A stretch of DNA of 64,000 nt, from positions 62,001-126,000 of the forward strand of contig CAVXUX010000005.1 of assembly GCA_963765135.1 (NCBI GenBank), in the 5' to 3' direction. Shown piece by piece: positions 1 to 8,919 of this stretch. The translations under genes and the position numbers were made by a program. The first letter of the stretch is position 1, and each line of letters opens with the position of its first letter. The notes under the pieces are model-generated. The model was not told the DNA's origin, ran no database searches, and saw only the letters and a program-made list of their open reading frames with translations. Source of the stretch: JACVRW01 sp963765135. GTDB lineage: Bacteria; Actinomycetota; Thermoleophilia; Solirubrobacterales; Thermoleophilaceae.

Positions 1-659
1 AACTCGGCGAGGCTGGCCGGGATCTCGGGCATCACGCGCTCGCGTGCCTCTACGAGCACGAAGCGCGTGCCGACCATGCGGCAGCGCGGGTAGCGGTCGA
101 TCACGTCCGCGACGTAGTCCTGCAGCTCGGCGATGCCCTCGAGCCCGGCGTAGCCCGCGCCGACGAACACGAAGGTGAGGTACTCGCGCCGCGCCGCGTC
201 GTCGGGCAGCGACTCGGCGATCTCGAGGTTGAGCAGGGCGCGGTTGCGCAGCGCGATGGCGTCGGCGAGCGTCTTGAAGCCGAGGCCGTGCTCGGCGAGG
301 CCGGGCACCGGCAGCACGCGCGAGACCGAGCCGAGCGTGACGATCAGCTGGTCGTAGTGGAGCGTCTCGGCGCGGCCGTCGACGGTGCGCACGTGGATCT
401 CGTCGCGGGCGGGGTCGGCGCCGGTCACGCGGCCGAGCTGGAGGTCGGCCCACTCGAGCTCCTCGCGCAGCGGGACGACCACGTGGCGCGGCTCGAGCGA
501 GCCGGCCGCGGCGCCCGGGAGCAGCGGCGTGTAGAGCAGGAAGTTGACGTCGCTGACGAGCAGGATGCGGGCGCTGTGGCGCGGCAGGCGACGTTCGAGC
601 CGGCGCGCCGCGTACAGGCCGCCGAAGCCCCCGCCGGCGATCACGACGTCGTATCCCAC
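1..659 (-). CDS. ndh: Type II NADH dehydrogenase (NDH-2), N-terminal part
   Basis: This is a flavoprotein of the NDH-2 family, which passes electrons from NADH to quinone at the membrane without proton pumping. The protein begins with the FAD-binding motif VIAGGGFGGLYAARRLE and has a second glycine-rich motif, FVFVGAGYAGLEG, for NADH. The GTG start at 657-659 is preceded by a TAGCCT -10 box at 668-673 with an 8-nt gap and no Shine-Dalgarno, which fits a leaderless message. The reading frame is open to the window edge, so about half of the usual 400-450 residues are missing. The fold assignment is firm. A related ferredoxin or sulfide:quinone reductase is less likely. Confidence 0.82.
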   Translation of the reverse strand, partial: MGYDVVIAGGGFGGLYAARRLERRLPRHSARILLVSDVNFLLYTPLLPGAAAGSLEPRHVVVPLREELEWADLQLGRVTGADPARDEIHVRTVDGRAETLHYDQLIVTLGSVSRVLPVPGLAEHGLGFKTLADAIALRNRALLNLEIAESLPDDAARREYLTFVFVGAGYAGLEGIAELQDYVADVIDRYPRCRMVGTRFVLVEARERVMPEIPASLAE

Positions 660-670
660 AGCCGCCGAGG

Positions 671-1310
671 CTACCGCGACGCCGCCCGGCGGGCGGCGTC
701 GAGCGCCGGCCGCATCCGTTCGGGCAGGCGGCGGCGAACCCGCCAGGGCGCGCCGGCGAACGCGTGGTTGGCCACGGTGGCGAAGCCCTCCTCGTCCACG
801 CGCAGCGCGAGCAGCAGGTGGGCGATGCGGTCCGACGGGGGCAGGTCGGGCTCGGTCGCGCTCACGCAGAAGCAGTGCACGCGCCGACCCCCGGGCCTGA
901 CCAGCAGCGCGCCCGCCTCGCCGACCAGCCAGACGCCGAGCTCGCCGCGCTCGAGCGCCAGGCCGGTGTCGCGCTGGAGCTCGCCGCTCGTGGCCGTCGA
1001 GCAGGTCGCCGAGCAGCCCCTGGGCGACGGGCTCGGCGCGCCGGTTGCGCGGTCCCTTCGGCCGCGCCACGCTCGCGCCGCGGGCGGCGTACAGCTCGGG
1101 GATGATCCAGGCGTGCGCGGCCGCCACGAGCGCGACCGGCGCGGCGATCGGGGCGAGCCAGATCATCGCGGCCCCGGCGGCGGCGAACGGGACCGTGTAG
1201 AGCAGCGTCCAGGCGTGCCAGATGCGCTCCCAGCGGCGCAGCCAGCGCGCGTCGGTGCGCGCCCGCCACGGAACCGAGGCGAGCTCGGGCAGGGCCTGGC
1301 CGGCGGTCAT
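671..1310 (-). CDS. Hypothetical membrane-associated protein (frameshifted)
   Basis: The product is not recognised. The N-terminal part (MTAGQALPELASVPWRAR) is followed by two adjacent hydrophobic stretches, LLYTVPFAAAGAAMIWLAP and IAAPVALVAAAHAWII, that look like a membrane hairpin. The C-terminal half continues in another frame with ELQRDTGLALERGELGVWLV and ends at a TAG at 671-673. The length is 3n+1, so a single extra base near 990-1000 splits the gene. The stop codon lies inside the -10 box of the downstream NDH-2 gene. The start is close behind the preceding small gene, so the two probably share a transcript. The function is unknown. Confidence 0.5.
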
Positions 1311-1317
1311 CGGGCGG

Positions 1318-1543
1318 CTAGCCGCCGGCGATCGGCCGGCGCATGATGACCAGGTCGGCCTCGCGCGGCAGCTCGCGCACGTGGCGTCGCCTTGCCCGGT
1401 CCGTCGGGCACCGTGCCGATGTAGCCGAGCTCCAGCTGGGAGCGGAACTCGTCGACGGCCTCCGCGAAGGCGAGGTCGTCGGCGGCGGTCCACTCCGCCA
1501 GCGTCGTGTGTCCAGTGCCGTCCATCCGGATCAGTCGCGCCAT
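1318..1543 (-). CDS. Small conserved hypothetical protein (frameshifted near 3' end)
   Basis: This is a protein of about 75 residues starting MARLIRMDGTGHTTLAEW. The frame runs through FRSQLELGYIGTVPDGPGKAT and then needs a one-base shift near 1385 to reach HVRELPREADLVIMRRPIAGG and the TAG at 1318-1320. The extra base appears to be a C in ACGCCACGTG. The ATG at 1541-1543 is preferred because a TATGCT -10 box lies 7 nt upstream (1551-1556). A second in-frame ATG at 1555 lies inside that box. I do not know its function. Confidence 0.55.
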
Positions 1544-1651
1544 GGATTCGAGCATACGCCTCGGCGGCTCCGGCGAACGGCAGCAATAAGGGCTGACTCG
1601 TCGCGGCGTCCGGAGCCTTGGCGCCCGTTTCTTCCGGCCCGCCCGGCGCAG

Positions 1652-3071
1652 CTAGGCGCCCAGCTGCTCGCGGATCAGGCGCTGCACCTCGCCGCCGTCG
1701 GCGCGGCCCTTGGTGTCGCGCATCACGGCGCCCACGAGCGCGCCGATCGCCTGGCCCTTGCCGGCCTTGATCTTCTCTACGGCGTCGGGGTTGTCGGCGA
1801 TCGCCCGGTCGACGATGCCGCCCAGCTCGTCCCTCGCCGGCCGAGGCCGCCGAGCTCGACGATCGCCTCGTCGATCGCTGCCCTTCTCGAGCAGCCGCCG
1901 AGCGCCGCCTCGCGCCGCGCCCGCGGACGCCTGCTTGTCGGCGACCATCGCCGACCAGCCTGGCGAAGTCGGCGGGCTCGAGCCTCGTGTCGGCGGGGTC
2001 GCGATCGCCGAGGCGCGCCGATCAGGTCGTTGATCGTCCAGTTGGCGAGCTGGCGCGGATGGGCCGGCGTCGGCCGCAAGCGCCGCCTCGTAGAAGTCGC
2101 CCAGCTCGGTGCGGAAGGCCAGCAGCCGCGCCGTCTCGGCCGGGCAGCTCGAGTCCCTCGAGCCGCTCGGCCCGCGCCGCCGGCAGCTCCGGCAGCGCGG
2201 CGCGGGCGCGCTCGATCATCGCCTCGGTCGGCGCCATCGGCACGAGGTCGGGCTCGGGGAAGTAGCGATAGTCGTGCGCCTCCTCCTTCGAGCGCAGCGA
2301 GGTCAGCGACCCGCGCTCGGGGTCGAAGTGCAGCGTCTCCTGCTCGACCGTCCCGCCCTCGGCGAGGATCCGCTCCTGGCGGGCGATCTCGGCGTCGATG
2401 CCGCGCTCGAGGAAGCGGAACGAGTTCATGTTCTTGAGCTCGGTCTTGGTGCCGAGCGTGGCCTCGCCGGCGGGGCGGATCGACACGTTCGCGTCCACCC
2501 GCAGCGAGCCCTCCTCCATGTTCACGTCGGACACGCCCATGCGCCGCAGCGTGGCCTGAAGCAGGCGCCCGAACTCGGCCGCGTCGGCCGCCGACGCGCA
2601 GGTCGGGCTCGGTGACGATCTCCACCAGCGGCGTGCCGCAGCGGTTGAAGTCGACGACGCTCGACTCGGCGCCGTGGATGCGCCCCGAGCTGCCGGCGTG
2701 GACCAGCTTGGCGGCGTCCTCCTCGAGGTGCACGCGGTGGATGCGCACGTCGCCCAGCCGCCCGCCGCTGCACAGCGGGATGTCGTACTGGCTGATCTGG
2801 TACGCCTTCGGGCTGTCGGGATAGAAGTAGTTCTTGCGGTGGAAGATCGAGCGCGGGGCGATCTCGCAGTCGAGCGCCAGCCCGATCATCAGCCCGTAGT
2901 GCACCGCCTCGGCGTTGGTCACCGGCAGCACGCCCGGGTGGGCGAGGCAGACCGGGCAGGTGCGCGTGTTGGGCTCCTCGCCGAACGACAGCTCGCAGCC
3001 GCAGAACATCTTCGTCCGCGTGGCCAGCTGGACGTGGATCTCGATGCCGATGACGGGCTCGTAGCGGTCAC
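1652..3071 (-). CDS. gatB: Aspartyl/glutamyl-tRNA amidotransferase subunit B (several frameshifts)
   Basis: GatB is the tRNA-binding and kinase subunit of the GatCAB amidotransferase, which converts Glu-tRNA(Gln) and Asp-tRNA(Asn) to the amidated forms. Conserved blocks are clear: IEIHVQLATRTKMFCGCELS, the cysteine pair in CPVCLAHPGVLPVTN, FHRKNYFYPDSPKAYQISQY, RCGTPLVEIVTEPD and VDANVSIRP. The C-terminal YqeY-like domain includes KAGKGQAIGALVGAVMRDTKG. At least six single-base frame changes are needed (about 3060, 2600, 2145, 2060, 2010 and 1900), and those that can be resolved are extra bases. The total span matches a 475-480 residue GatB. The GTG at 3069-3071 overlaps the gatA stop by four bases (GTGA). 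Confidence 0.85.
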
Positions 3072-4471
3072 GCCACCGGCACCCCCTCGAAGCCGATCGC
3101 GCGCTCGAGCGCGTAGGCGGCGTCGAGGATGCGGCTCTCGGAGAACGCCGGCCCGGCGATCTGGAAGCCCACCGGCAGCCCGTCGGAGAGCCCGCACGGG
3201 ATCGAGACGGCGGGGATGCCCGCCAGCGGCATCGGCACGGTGAAGTAGTCGGACAGGTACATCGCGAGCGGGTCGGCCGTGCGCTCGCCGAGCTCGAAGG
3301 CGACCGTGGGCGACGTCGGGCGTGACGACGAAGTCGACCTGCTCGAAGGCGGCGCGCGAAGTCCTCGCGCGATCTTCGTGCGCACCTTCTGCGCGGTGCC
3401 GTAGTAGGCCTCGTAGTAGCCGGAGGAGAGCGCGTAGGTGCCGATCATGATGCGGCGCTTGACCTCCTCGCCGAAGCCCTCGGCGCGGGTGTTCTCGTAC
3501 ATGCCGAGCAGGTCGTCGAAGTCCTCGGTGCGGTGCCCGTAGCGGACGCCGTCGTAGCGGGCCAGGTTGGCGCTGGCCTCGGCCGGGGCGATCACGTAGT
3601 AGGCGGAGATCCCGCGGCCGGCGCTGGGGCAGGTCGATCTCGTCGACGCTCCCGCCCAGCTCCTCGATCCGGTCGAGCGTGGCTGCGCACGACCGCCGCC
3701 ACGCCCGGGTCGAGCCCCTCCTCGCCCAGCCCCCACGAGCCGAAGCGCAGGCCGTCGAGCCGCTCGGCGCTGGGCAGCTCGACGCGTCGGGCAGGCCGAG
3801 CGACGTGGAGTCGCACGGGTCGCGGCCCTCGAGGATGCGCAGCATCAGCGCGGCGTCGGTCACGTCGCGCGTGAGGGGCGAGCACTGGTCGAGCGACGAC
3901 GCGAACGCGATCATCCCGTAGCGGCTGACCGCGCCGTAGGTCGGCTTGAGCCCGACGATCCCGCACAGCGAAGCCGGCTGGCGAACCGAGCCGCCGGTGT
4001 CGGTGCCGATCGCCCACGGCGCGGTTCCCGCCGCCACCGCGGCGGCGCTGCCGCCGCTGGAGCCGCCGGGGACGCGGGTGCGGTCCCAGGGGTTGCTGCA
4101 CCGGGCCGAATGCCGAGTTCTCGTTCGACGAGCCCATCGCGAACTCGTCCTGGTTGGTCTTGCCAAGCACCGCGGCGCCGGCCTCCTCGCAGGTTGCGCA
4201 CGCTGGTGGCCGTGTAGACCGGCAGGTAGCCCTCGAGGATGCGCGAGCCGGCGGAGCTCGGCACGCCCTCGACGCAGAACAGGTCCTTGACAGCCACGGG
4301 CGGCAGCGCCCCCGGATCGGCTGGCGTCTCCTCGGCGACCCAGAGGTAGGAGCCCAGGTCGTCGCCGGCGGCCCGCCCGCGCCAGAACTCGAAGACCTCG
4401 GCGCCCGAGACCTCGCCGGAGGCGATCAGCTCCGCCTGCTGCGCGGCGGTGAGGCCGAGCAGGTCGCTCAC
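3068..4471 (-). CDS. gatA: Aspartyl/glutamyl-tRNA amidotransferase subunit A (several frameshifts)
   Basis: GatA is the amidase subunit that releases ammonia from glutamine for GatB. The amidase signature is visible as GGSSGGSAAAVAAG followed by GTDTGGSVRQPASLCG, with the catalytic Lys upstream in PVAVKDLFCVEGVPSSAG, giving the Ser-cisSer-Lys triad. The C-terminal part, YALSSGYYEAYYGTAQKVRT to AGIPAVSIPCGLSDGLPVGF, is intact. Several frame changes occur near 4180, 4100, 3780, 3680, 3620 and 3330. The span equals 468 codons, close to the family length. The GTG start at 4469-4471 overlaps the gatC stop by four bases. The order gatC-gatA-gatB supports one operon. Confidence 0.88.
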
Positions 4472-4757
4472 GAGCCGCCGGGGCTGGGCACCCGGAAACC
4501 GCCGTCGGCCACGTCCGGCGCACCGGCCAGCGCGCGCTCGCGCGGGCAGGCACGGACGCGGCGCGTCCTCGCGCAGCACGTTGGTCGAGGTCGACCACGT
4601 GCGTGGTCGGCTCGACGCCCTCGAGGTCGAGCTCGTCCATCTTCTCGACGTGCTCGAGGATCTTGGACAGCTCGCCCGGCATGCGCTCGAGCTCCTCGTC
4701 GGTCAGCCGCAGGCGCGCGAGGCGGGCGACGTGGAGCACCTGGTCGCGGTCGATCAT
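4468..4757 (-). CDS. gatC: Aspartyl/glutamyl-tRNA amidotransferase subunit C (frameshifted)
   Basis: GatC is the small subunit that clamps GatA to GatB. The N-terminus MIDRDQVLHVARLARLRL and the following EELERMPGELSKILEHVEK are typical of the family. After GVEPTTHVVDL the frame shifts near 4585 to VLREDAPRPCLP, and the protein ends in GGFRVPSPGGS. The total of about 96 residues is normal. The ATG at 4755-4757 has a TACAAT -10 box 7 nt upstream (4765-4770). The upstream thioesterase frame runs into gatC without a stop (see findings). The stop overlaps the gatA start. Confidence 0.85.
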
Positions 4758-5135
4758 GGGCGCGATTGTAGGAAGCCGGCCCGGCTCCACCACGCGCCGC
4801 TCGTGGGTGCCGACCCCGATCGTCCGGTCACCCTCCCGGACCTCGACGGCAAAGCGAAGCTTGCGCTCGTCGATCACCTCGTCCAGCCGGGCGTGCACGG
4901 TGCAGCTGCTGCCCTCCCCCGCCGCGGCCACATGCTTGATGCAGACCTCGAACCCGACCGTGGCCTTGCCCTCGGGCAGGTTCTCGAAGGCCAGGATCGA
5001 GGCGCAGCGCTCCATCATCGAGATCATCCCGGGGGTCGACAGCACCTTGACGGGGAGCGTCCCGCCCACGTCGGTGAGCAGCCGGCCCTCGACGGTGAAC
5101 TCGTCGGACCGCTCGATGCCCGCCTCGACGGTCAC
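4758..5135 (-). CDS. Hotdog-fold thioesterase, FlK-like
   Basis: The translation VTVEAGIERSDEFTVEGRLL followed by VKVLSTPGMISMMERCAS, TVGFEVCIKHVAA and FAVEVREGDRTIGVGTHERR matches the small thioesterase group that includes fluoroacetyl-CoA thioesterase-like proteins. Family members carry a Glu and a His in the positions shown by MMERC and KHVAA. The GTG at 5133-5135 overlaps the stop of the upstream membrane-protein gene (GTGA). No stop separates this frame from gatC: after PGRLPTIAP the next residue is the gatC Met. Either the true stop is hidden by an indel or the two proteins are fused. A shifted frame would stop at the ATGA on the gatC start. Confidence 0.62.
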
Positions 5136-5616
5136 GGGCCCGGCGCCGGGATCGCGGGGATGTCGGGGCGCGCGGCGCCGGGGCGGATCTCGTCGCGCAT
5201 CGCGATGAAGGCGCCGAGCCACGATTCCAAGCGCGCCGGCGAGCCCCAGCCAGAGCCCGCCCTGCCGCGCGATCGGCGTCGTCGGGGAGGTCGGCCAGGC
5301 GAAACAGCACCAGCAGCACCCCCAGCGCACCGGCGATCGTCACGAGCGCCGACAGTGCGATCGGGACGGCTGGCACGCTCTGGACGGCGGTGACGATCGC
5401 GAGCAGCACCCCGCACGCGGCGACGAAGGCGAGCAGGACGTCGATCGCGGCGAGGGACTCCCATCCCGTGAGCCCGGGGCAGTCGGTCACGTCGCGCACG
5501 GGGTACCCGGTGATGCAGACCTCCGGCCGGTACCACGGCAGGAACAGCGACACGAGCAGCGCCACGCCGGACGCCGCCGCCACCCATTCGCCGGCGCGCA
5601 GCCTTCGCAGATCCAT
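5132..5616 (-). CDS. Hypothetical membrane protein (frameshifted)
   Basis: This protein has about four predicted membrane segments: WVAAASGVALLVSLFLPWY, IDVLLAFVAACGVLLAIVTA, VPIALSALVTIAGALGVLLV and, after a frame change near 5270, a GLWLGLAGALGIV segment. It ends with AFIAMRDEIRPGAARPDIPA and a TGA that overlaps the thioesterase start. Two loop cysteines lie between the first two helices (VCITGYP and TDCPG). The ATG at 5614-5616 has a TACTCT -10 box 8 nt upstream (5625-5630) and no Shine-Dalgarno. Its function is unknown. Confidence 0.55.
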
Positions 5617-5660
5617 GCGCCGGCAGAGTACCGCCGGCCCTCGGTTCCGGCTCCGCCGCC

Positions 5661-5843
5661 CCCGGCTTTGAGGGAGTAGCCGGGAGCGGGGGCCGGAAGG
5701 GCGGGCCGCCGCGGGGGAAGCCTTGGCCCGCCTGGAGGCTCGGACGGTGTTTGCCGGCGACCCGCTGGGACGCTACGTCCGAGCGCTAGGCAGATTGCCA
5801 CCGCGAACGCCCCCTTACCAGTGGGGCTTCCCTGTATCCGGGG
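5661..5843. ncRNA. Structured RNA candidate, 6S-like architecture
   Basis: This non-coding interval between folD and the membrane-protein gene contains nested helices. An outer stem pairs gggaagcc near 5715-5722 with ggcttccc at 5824-5831. An apical stem pairs ctcggacg (5739-5746) with cgtccgag (5776-5783) around an inner hairpin ccggcg-acc-cgctgg. A small hairpin ggca-gat-tgcc lies on the 3' side of the bubble when read on the plus strand. A further hairpin sits at 5661-5684. A closed stem, an asymmetric bubble with a side hairpin and a long apical stem is the general plan of 6S RNA. The G-U pair in the inner hairpin favours the plus strand. A covariance-model search was not possible. Confidence 0.3.
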
Positions 5844-5861
5844 GGTACGGTTACCCGTACC
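5844..5861 (-). terminator. Hairpin just after folD
   Basis: On the minus strand, four bases after the folD stop, ggtacgg and ccgtacc form a perfect 7-bp stem around the GNRA-type loop gtaa. No U-tract follows, so it may be a mRNA 3' end stabiliser or part of the adjacent structured RNA rather than a classical terminator. Confidence 0.35.
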
Positions 5862-5864
5862 TCG

Positions 5865-6696
5865 CTAGGCCTGAAGGCGGGCGGCGCGCAGCGTGTTCAC
5901 GAGCAGCATCGCCCGCGTCATCGGCCCCACGCCGCCCGGCACCGGGGTGATCGCCCGCGCCCGCTTGCTGGCGGACTCGAAGTCCACGTCGCCCACCAGC
6001 CCCTCGTCGGTGCGGTTGGTGCCCACGTCGATCACGACCGCCCCCTCGCGCACCATCTCGCCTGTCACCAGCCGGGGCGAGCCGACCGCCGCGATCAGCA
6101 CGTCCGCCTCGCGGCAGACCGCGGGCAGGTCGCGCGTGCGTGAGTGGCAGTGCGTGACGGTGGCGTTGGCGGCAAGCAGCAGCTGAGCGAGCGGCTTACC
6201 GACCAGGATCGAGCGACCGATCACCACCGCCCGCGCGCCCTCCAGCTCGACGTCCGCCTCGCGCAACAGCTCCATCACGCCGGCCGGGGTGCAGGCCACC
6301 ATCGCCTCCTCGCGGTTCTGCATCAGCAGACCCGCGTTGGCGTAGGTGAGGCCGTCCACGTCCTTGACCGGGTCGATCAGCGGAATGAACTCGTCCTGGT
6401 TCAGGTGGTCTGGGAGCGGCAGCTGGAGCAGGATGCCGTGCACGCGCGGATCGGCGTTGAGCTGCTTCAGCAGGTCCGCCAGCTCGCCCGGCTCGACGTC
6501 GCCGGCGACCGCGTGGTGGAACGACTCGATGCCAACCTCGGCGCAGTCCTCGCGCTTCATGCGGACGTAGATCGCCGAGGCCGGATCGTCACCGACCAGC
6601 ACCGTGGCGAGGCCGGGCTTGATCGACAGTTCGGCGACCTCGCGCGCGACCTCGCTGCTTGATGCGCGCCGCGACCGCTTTCCCGTCGATGATCAC
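5865..6696 (-). CDS. folD: Methylenetetrahydrofolate dehydrogenase/cyclohydrolase (one frameshift)
   Basis: FolD interconverts 5,10-methylene-, methenyl- and 10-formyl-tetrahydrofolate in the cytoplasm. Signature blocks are TVLVGDDPASAIYVRMK, HGILLQLPLPDHL, DVDGLTYANAGLL, VVIGRSILVGKPLAQLL and TPVPGGVGPMTRAML. The N-terminus VIIDGKAVAARIK is in a different frame because of one extra base near 6655 (AAGCAGCGAG). With it removed the protein is 276 residues, as expected. The GTG at 6694-6696 has a TAGGCT -10 box 8 nt upstream (6705-6710). The gene sits just downstream of pcrA, but the -10 box suggests its own promoter. Confidence 0.92.
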
Positions 6697-6711
6697 GGCG
6701 GGGCAGCCTAC

Positions 6712-8889
6712 CTACGAGCGCTTCTTGAGCGGCGCGTAATCCGCCATCAGCTTGCGCTCGGAGCCGTCGCCGGCGAAGCGCACGACCACCAGCCCACCCG
6801 GCTCCACCCCCACGACCACGCCCTCGCCGAACTGCGCGTGCATCACGTCGTCGCCGAGGGCGAAGATCGCTCCCGGGCCGGTCGGCTCGGGCGGTGCCGC
6901 CGACTGCGCGCCCCAGGTGGAGGCGGCCTCGCGGCCCACCGGCCCCTGGTCCTCGCGATCGGTGAACTCGATCGGGATCTCGTCGATGAAGCGGCTGCGC
7001 AGGTTCCAGTCGCGGTTGCCGAACAGCGCTCGCGTGCGCGCGTAGGTCAGGTAGAGCTCGCGCCTCGCGCGCGTAATGCCGACGTAGGCGAGCCGGCGCT
7101 CCTCCTCCAGGTCGCCCGCCTCGATCGAGCGCGAATGCGGGAACACGCCGTCCTCCATCCCGATGATGAAGACCGTGTCGAACTCCAGGCCCTTGGCGTT
7201 GTGGAGGGTCATCAGCGTGACCAGCCCCAGCTCGTCGCGCAGGTTGTCCTGCTCCGAGAAGAGCGCGATCTGCTGGAGGAACTCCTCCACCGACGGCTCC
7301 TCGGCGGTCGCGTCGTACTCGCGCGCCACGCCGACCAGCTCCTCGAGGTTCTCCAGCCGCACCTGCGACTCGACCGTGCGCTCGGCCTGGAGGGCCTCGG
7401 TGTAGCCGGTCTCCTCGAGCGTCTCGTGGAGCAGGTCGCCCACCCCCGCCCCACCCTCGACGCGCTCGCGCAGCCGGTCCATGACCGACATGAAGCGGCC
7501 GACCGCCTTGACCGCCGCGGTCCCGAGGCCCGGTACCCGCTCGGGCTGGGCCGCCACCTCCCAGACCGGCGAGCCGATCGTGTTCGCGTGCCCGACCAGG
7601 CGCGCCTGCGAGGTCTGGCCGATGCCCCGCCGCGGGGAGTTGACGACTCGACCGAAGGCGACCGTGTCGGACGGGTTAACGAGCAGGGTCAGGTAGGCCA
7701 GCGCGTCCTTGATCTCGGCCCGTTCGTAGAAGCGCGTGCCGCCGATCACCTGGTAGGCGACGCCGTAGCGCACCAGCGTGTCCTCGAGCACGCGGCTCTG
7801 CGCGTTGGCGCGGTAGAAGACGGCGATGTCGTCGCGCGACGCGCCCCCGTCAACCAGCCGCTCGATCTCGGACACCGCGAAGCGCGCCTCGGCGTGCTCG
7901 TCCTCCAGCTCGCGCACGTGCACCGGGTCGCCCTCGCCCAGCTCGGACCAGAGCGACTTGTCCTTGCGCGAGCGGTTGTTGGAGATCACCGCGTTCGACG
8001 CGTTCAGGATCGTCTGCGTCGAGCGGTAGTTCTGCTCGAGCTTGACCACGGTCGCGTCCGGGAAGTGGTCCTCGAAGTCGAGAATGTTGCGGATGTCGGC
8101 CCCGCGGAAGCGGTAGATCGACTGGTCGTCGTCGCCGACGACGGCGATGTTGCGGTGCTCCTCGGTGAGCAGCTGCAGCCAGCGGTACTGAGCGCGGTTG
8201 GTGTCCTGGTACTCGTCGACCAGCACGTAGCGGAACGAGCGGCGGTAGCGGTCGCGCACCTCCTCGAACAGCTCGAACAGGTTCACGCAGCGGAACAGCA
8301 GGTCGTCGAAGTCCATCGCGTTGGCCGCGTGCAGGCGCGGCTCGTAGAGGTCGTAGACGTCGGCGGCGGTCTGCTCGAAGAAGCTGCTCACCTTGAGGCG
8401 GTAGCTCTCCGCGTCGAGCAGCGCGTTCTTCGCGTCCGAGATCTGGCGGCGGAGCCCGCGCGCCGGGAAGCGCTTGGGATCGATGTCGAGCTCCTCGATG
8501 CAGTTCTTGACCAGGCGCAGCGAGTCCTGCTCGTCGTAGATCGTGAAGCCGCGCGTGTAGCCGAGCCGCTCGGCGTCGGCGCGCAGCATGCGGGCGCAGG
8601 CGGAGTGGAAGGTCATCACCCACATCGCACGGGCGCGCCGGCCGACCAGCGTCTCCACCCGCTCGCGCATCTCCTGGGCGGCCTTGTTGGTGAACGTGAT
8701 CGCGAGGATCTCGCCCGGCGCGGCCTGCCCCGTACCGACCAGGTGCGCGATCCGGTGGGTGAGCACGCGCGTCTTGCCGGAGCCGGCCCCCGCCAGGATC
8801 AGCAGCGGGCCCTCACCGTGCAGGACGGCCTGGCGCTGAGGGTCGTTGAGGCCCTCCAGAAGGGCCTCGGTTGCCACGGGTGCACTCAC
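6712..8889 (-). CDS. pcrA: ATP-dependent DNA helicase PcrA/UvrD
   Basis: This is an SF1A 3'-5' DNA helicase used in nucleotide excision repair and in removing RecA and stalled complexes. It is an intact 725-residue protein. Motif I AGAGSGKT lies at residues 33-40, motif II DEYQDT at 225-230, motif III GDDDQSIYRFRGA at 252-264 and motif IV QNYRST shortly after. Motif VI, VGITRARRELYLTYA, is near residue 600. The C-terminal tail with GDDVMHAQFGEGVVVGVE is the tudor-like RNA polymerase-interaction region typical of PcrA. The GTG start has a TATCCT -10 box 7 nt upstream (8897-8902). Confidence 0.95.
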   Translation of the reverse strand: MSAPVATEALLEGLNDPQRQAVLHGEGPLLILAGAGSGKTRVLTHRIAHLVGTGQAAPGEILAITFTNKAAQEMRERVETLVGRRARAMWVMTFHSACARMLRADAERLGYTRGFTIYDEQDSLRLVKNCIEELDIDPKRFPARGLRRQISDAKNALLDAESYRLKVSSFFEQTAADVYDLYEPRLHAANAMDFDDLLFRCVNLFELFEEVRDRYRRSFRYVLVDEYQDTNRAQYRWLQLLTEEHRNIAVVGDDDQSIYRFRGADIRNILDFEDHFPDATVVKLEQNYRSTQTILNASNAVISNNRSRKDKSLWSELGEGDPVHVRELEDEHAEARFAVSEIERLVDGGASRDDIAVFYRANAQSRVLEDTLVRYGVAYQVIGGTRFYERAEIKDALAYLTLLVNPSDTVAFGRVVNSPRRGIGQTSQARLVGHANTIGSPVWEVAAQPERVPGLGTAAVKAVGRFMSVMDRLRERVEGGAGVGDLLHETLEETGYTEALQAERTVESQVRLENLEELVGVAREYDATAEEPSVEEFLQQIALFSEQDNLRDELGLVTLMTLHNAKGLEFDTVFIIGMEDGVFPHSRSIEAGDLEEERRLAYVGITRARRELYLTYARTRALFGNRDWNLRSRFIDEIPIEFTDREDQGPVGREAASTWGAQSAAPPEPTGPGAIFALGDDVMHAQFGEGVVVGVEPGGLVVVRFAGDGSERKLMADYAPLKKRS

Positions 8890-8919
8890 CCTGGCGAGGA
8901 TAGGGGCGCCGGCGGAGGC

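Noticed and set aside
1652..5616. gatB, gatA and gatC as decayed pseudogenes
   Set aside because: All conserved motifs are intact and only single bases are off. The same error type hits other essential genes, so sequencing error is more likely.
5723..5740. ZTP riboswitch because of CCGCCTGG near folD
   Set aside because: It is on the opposite strand and downstream of folD, and the partner core motif is missing.
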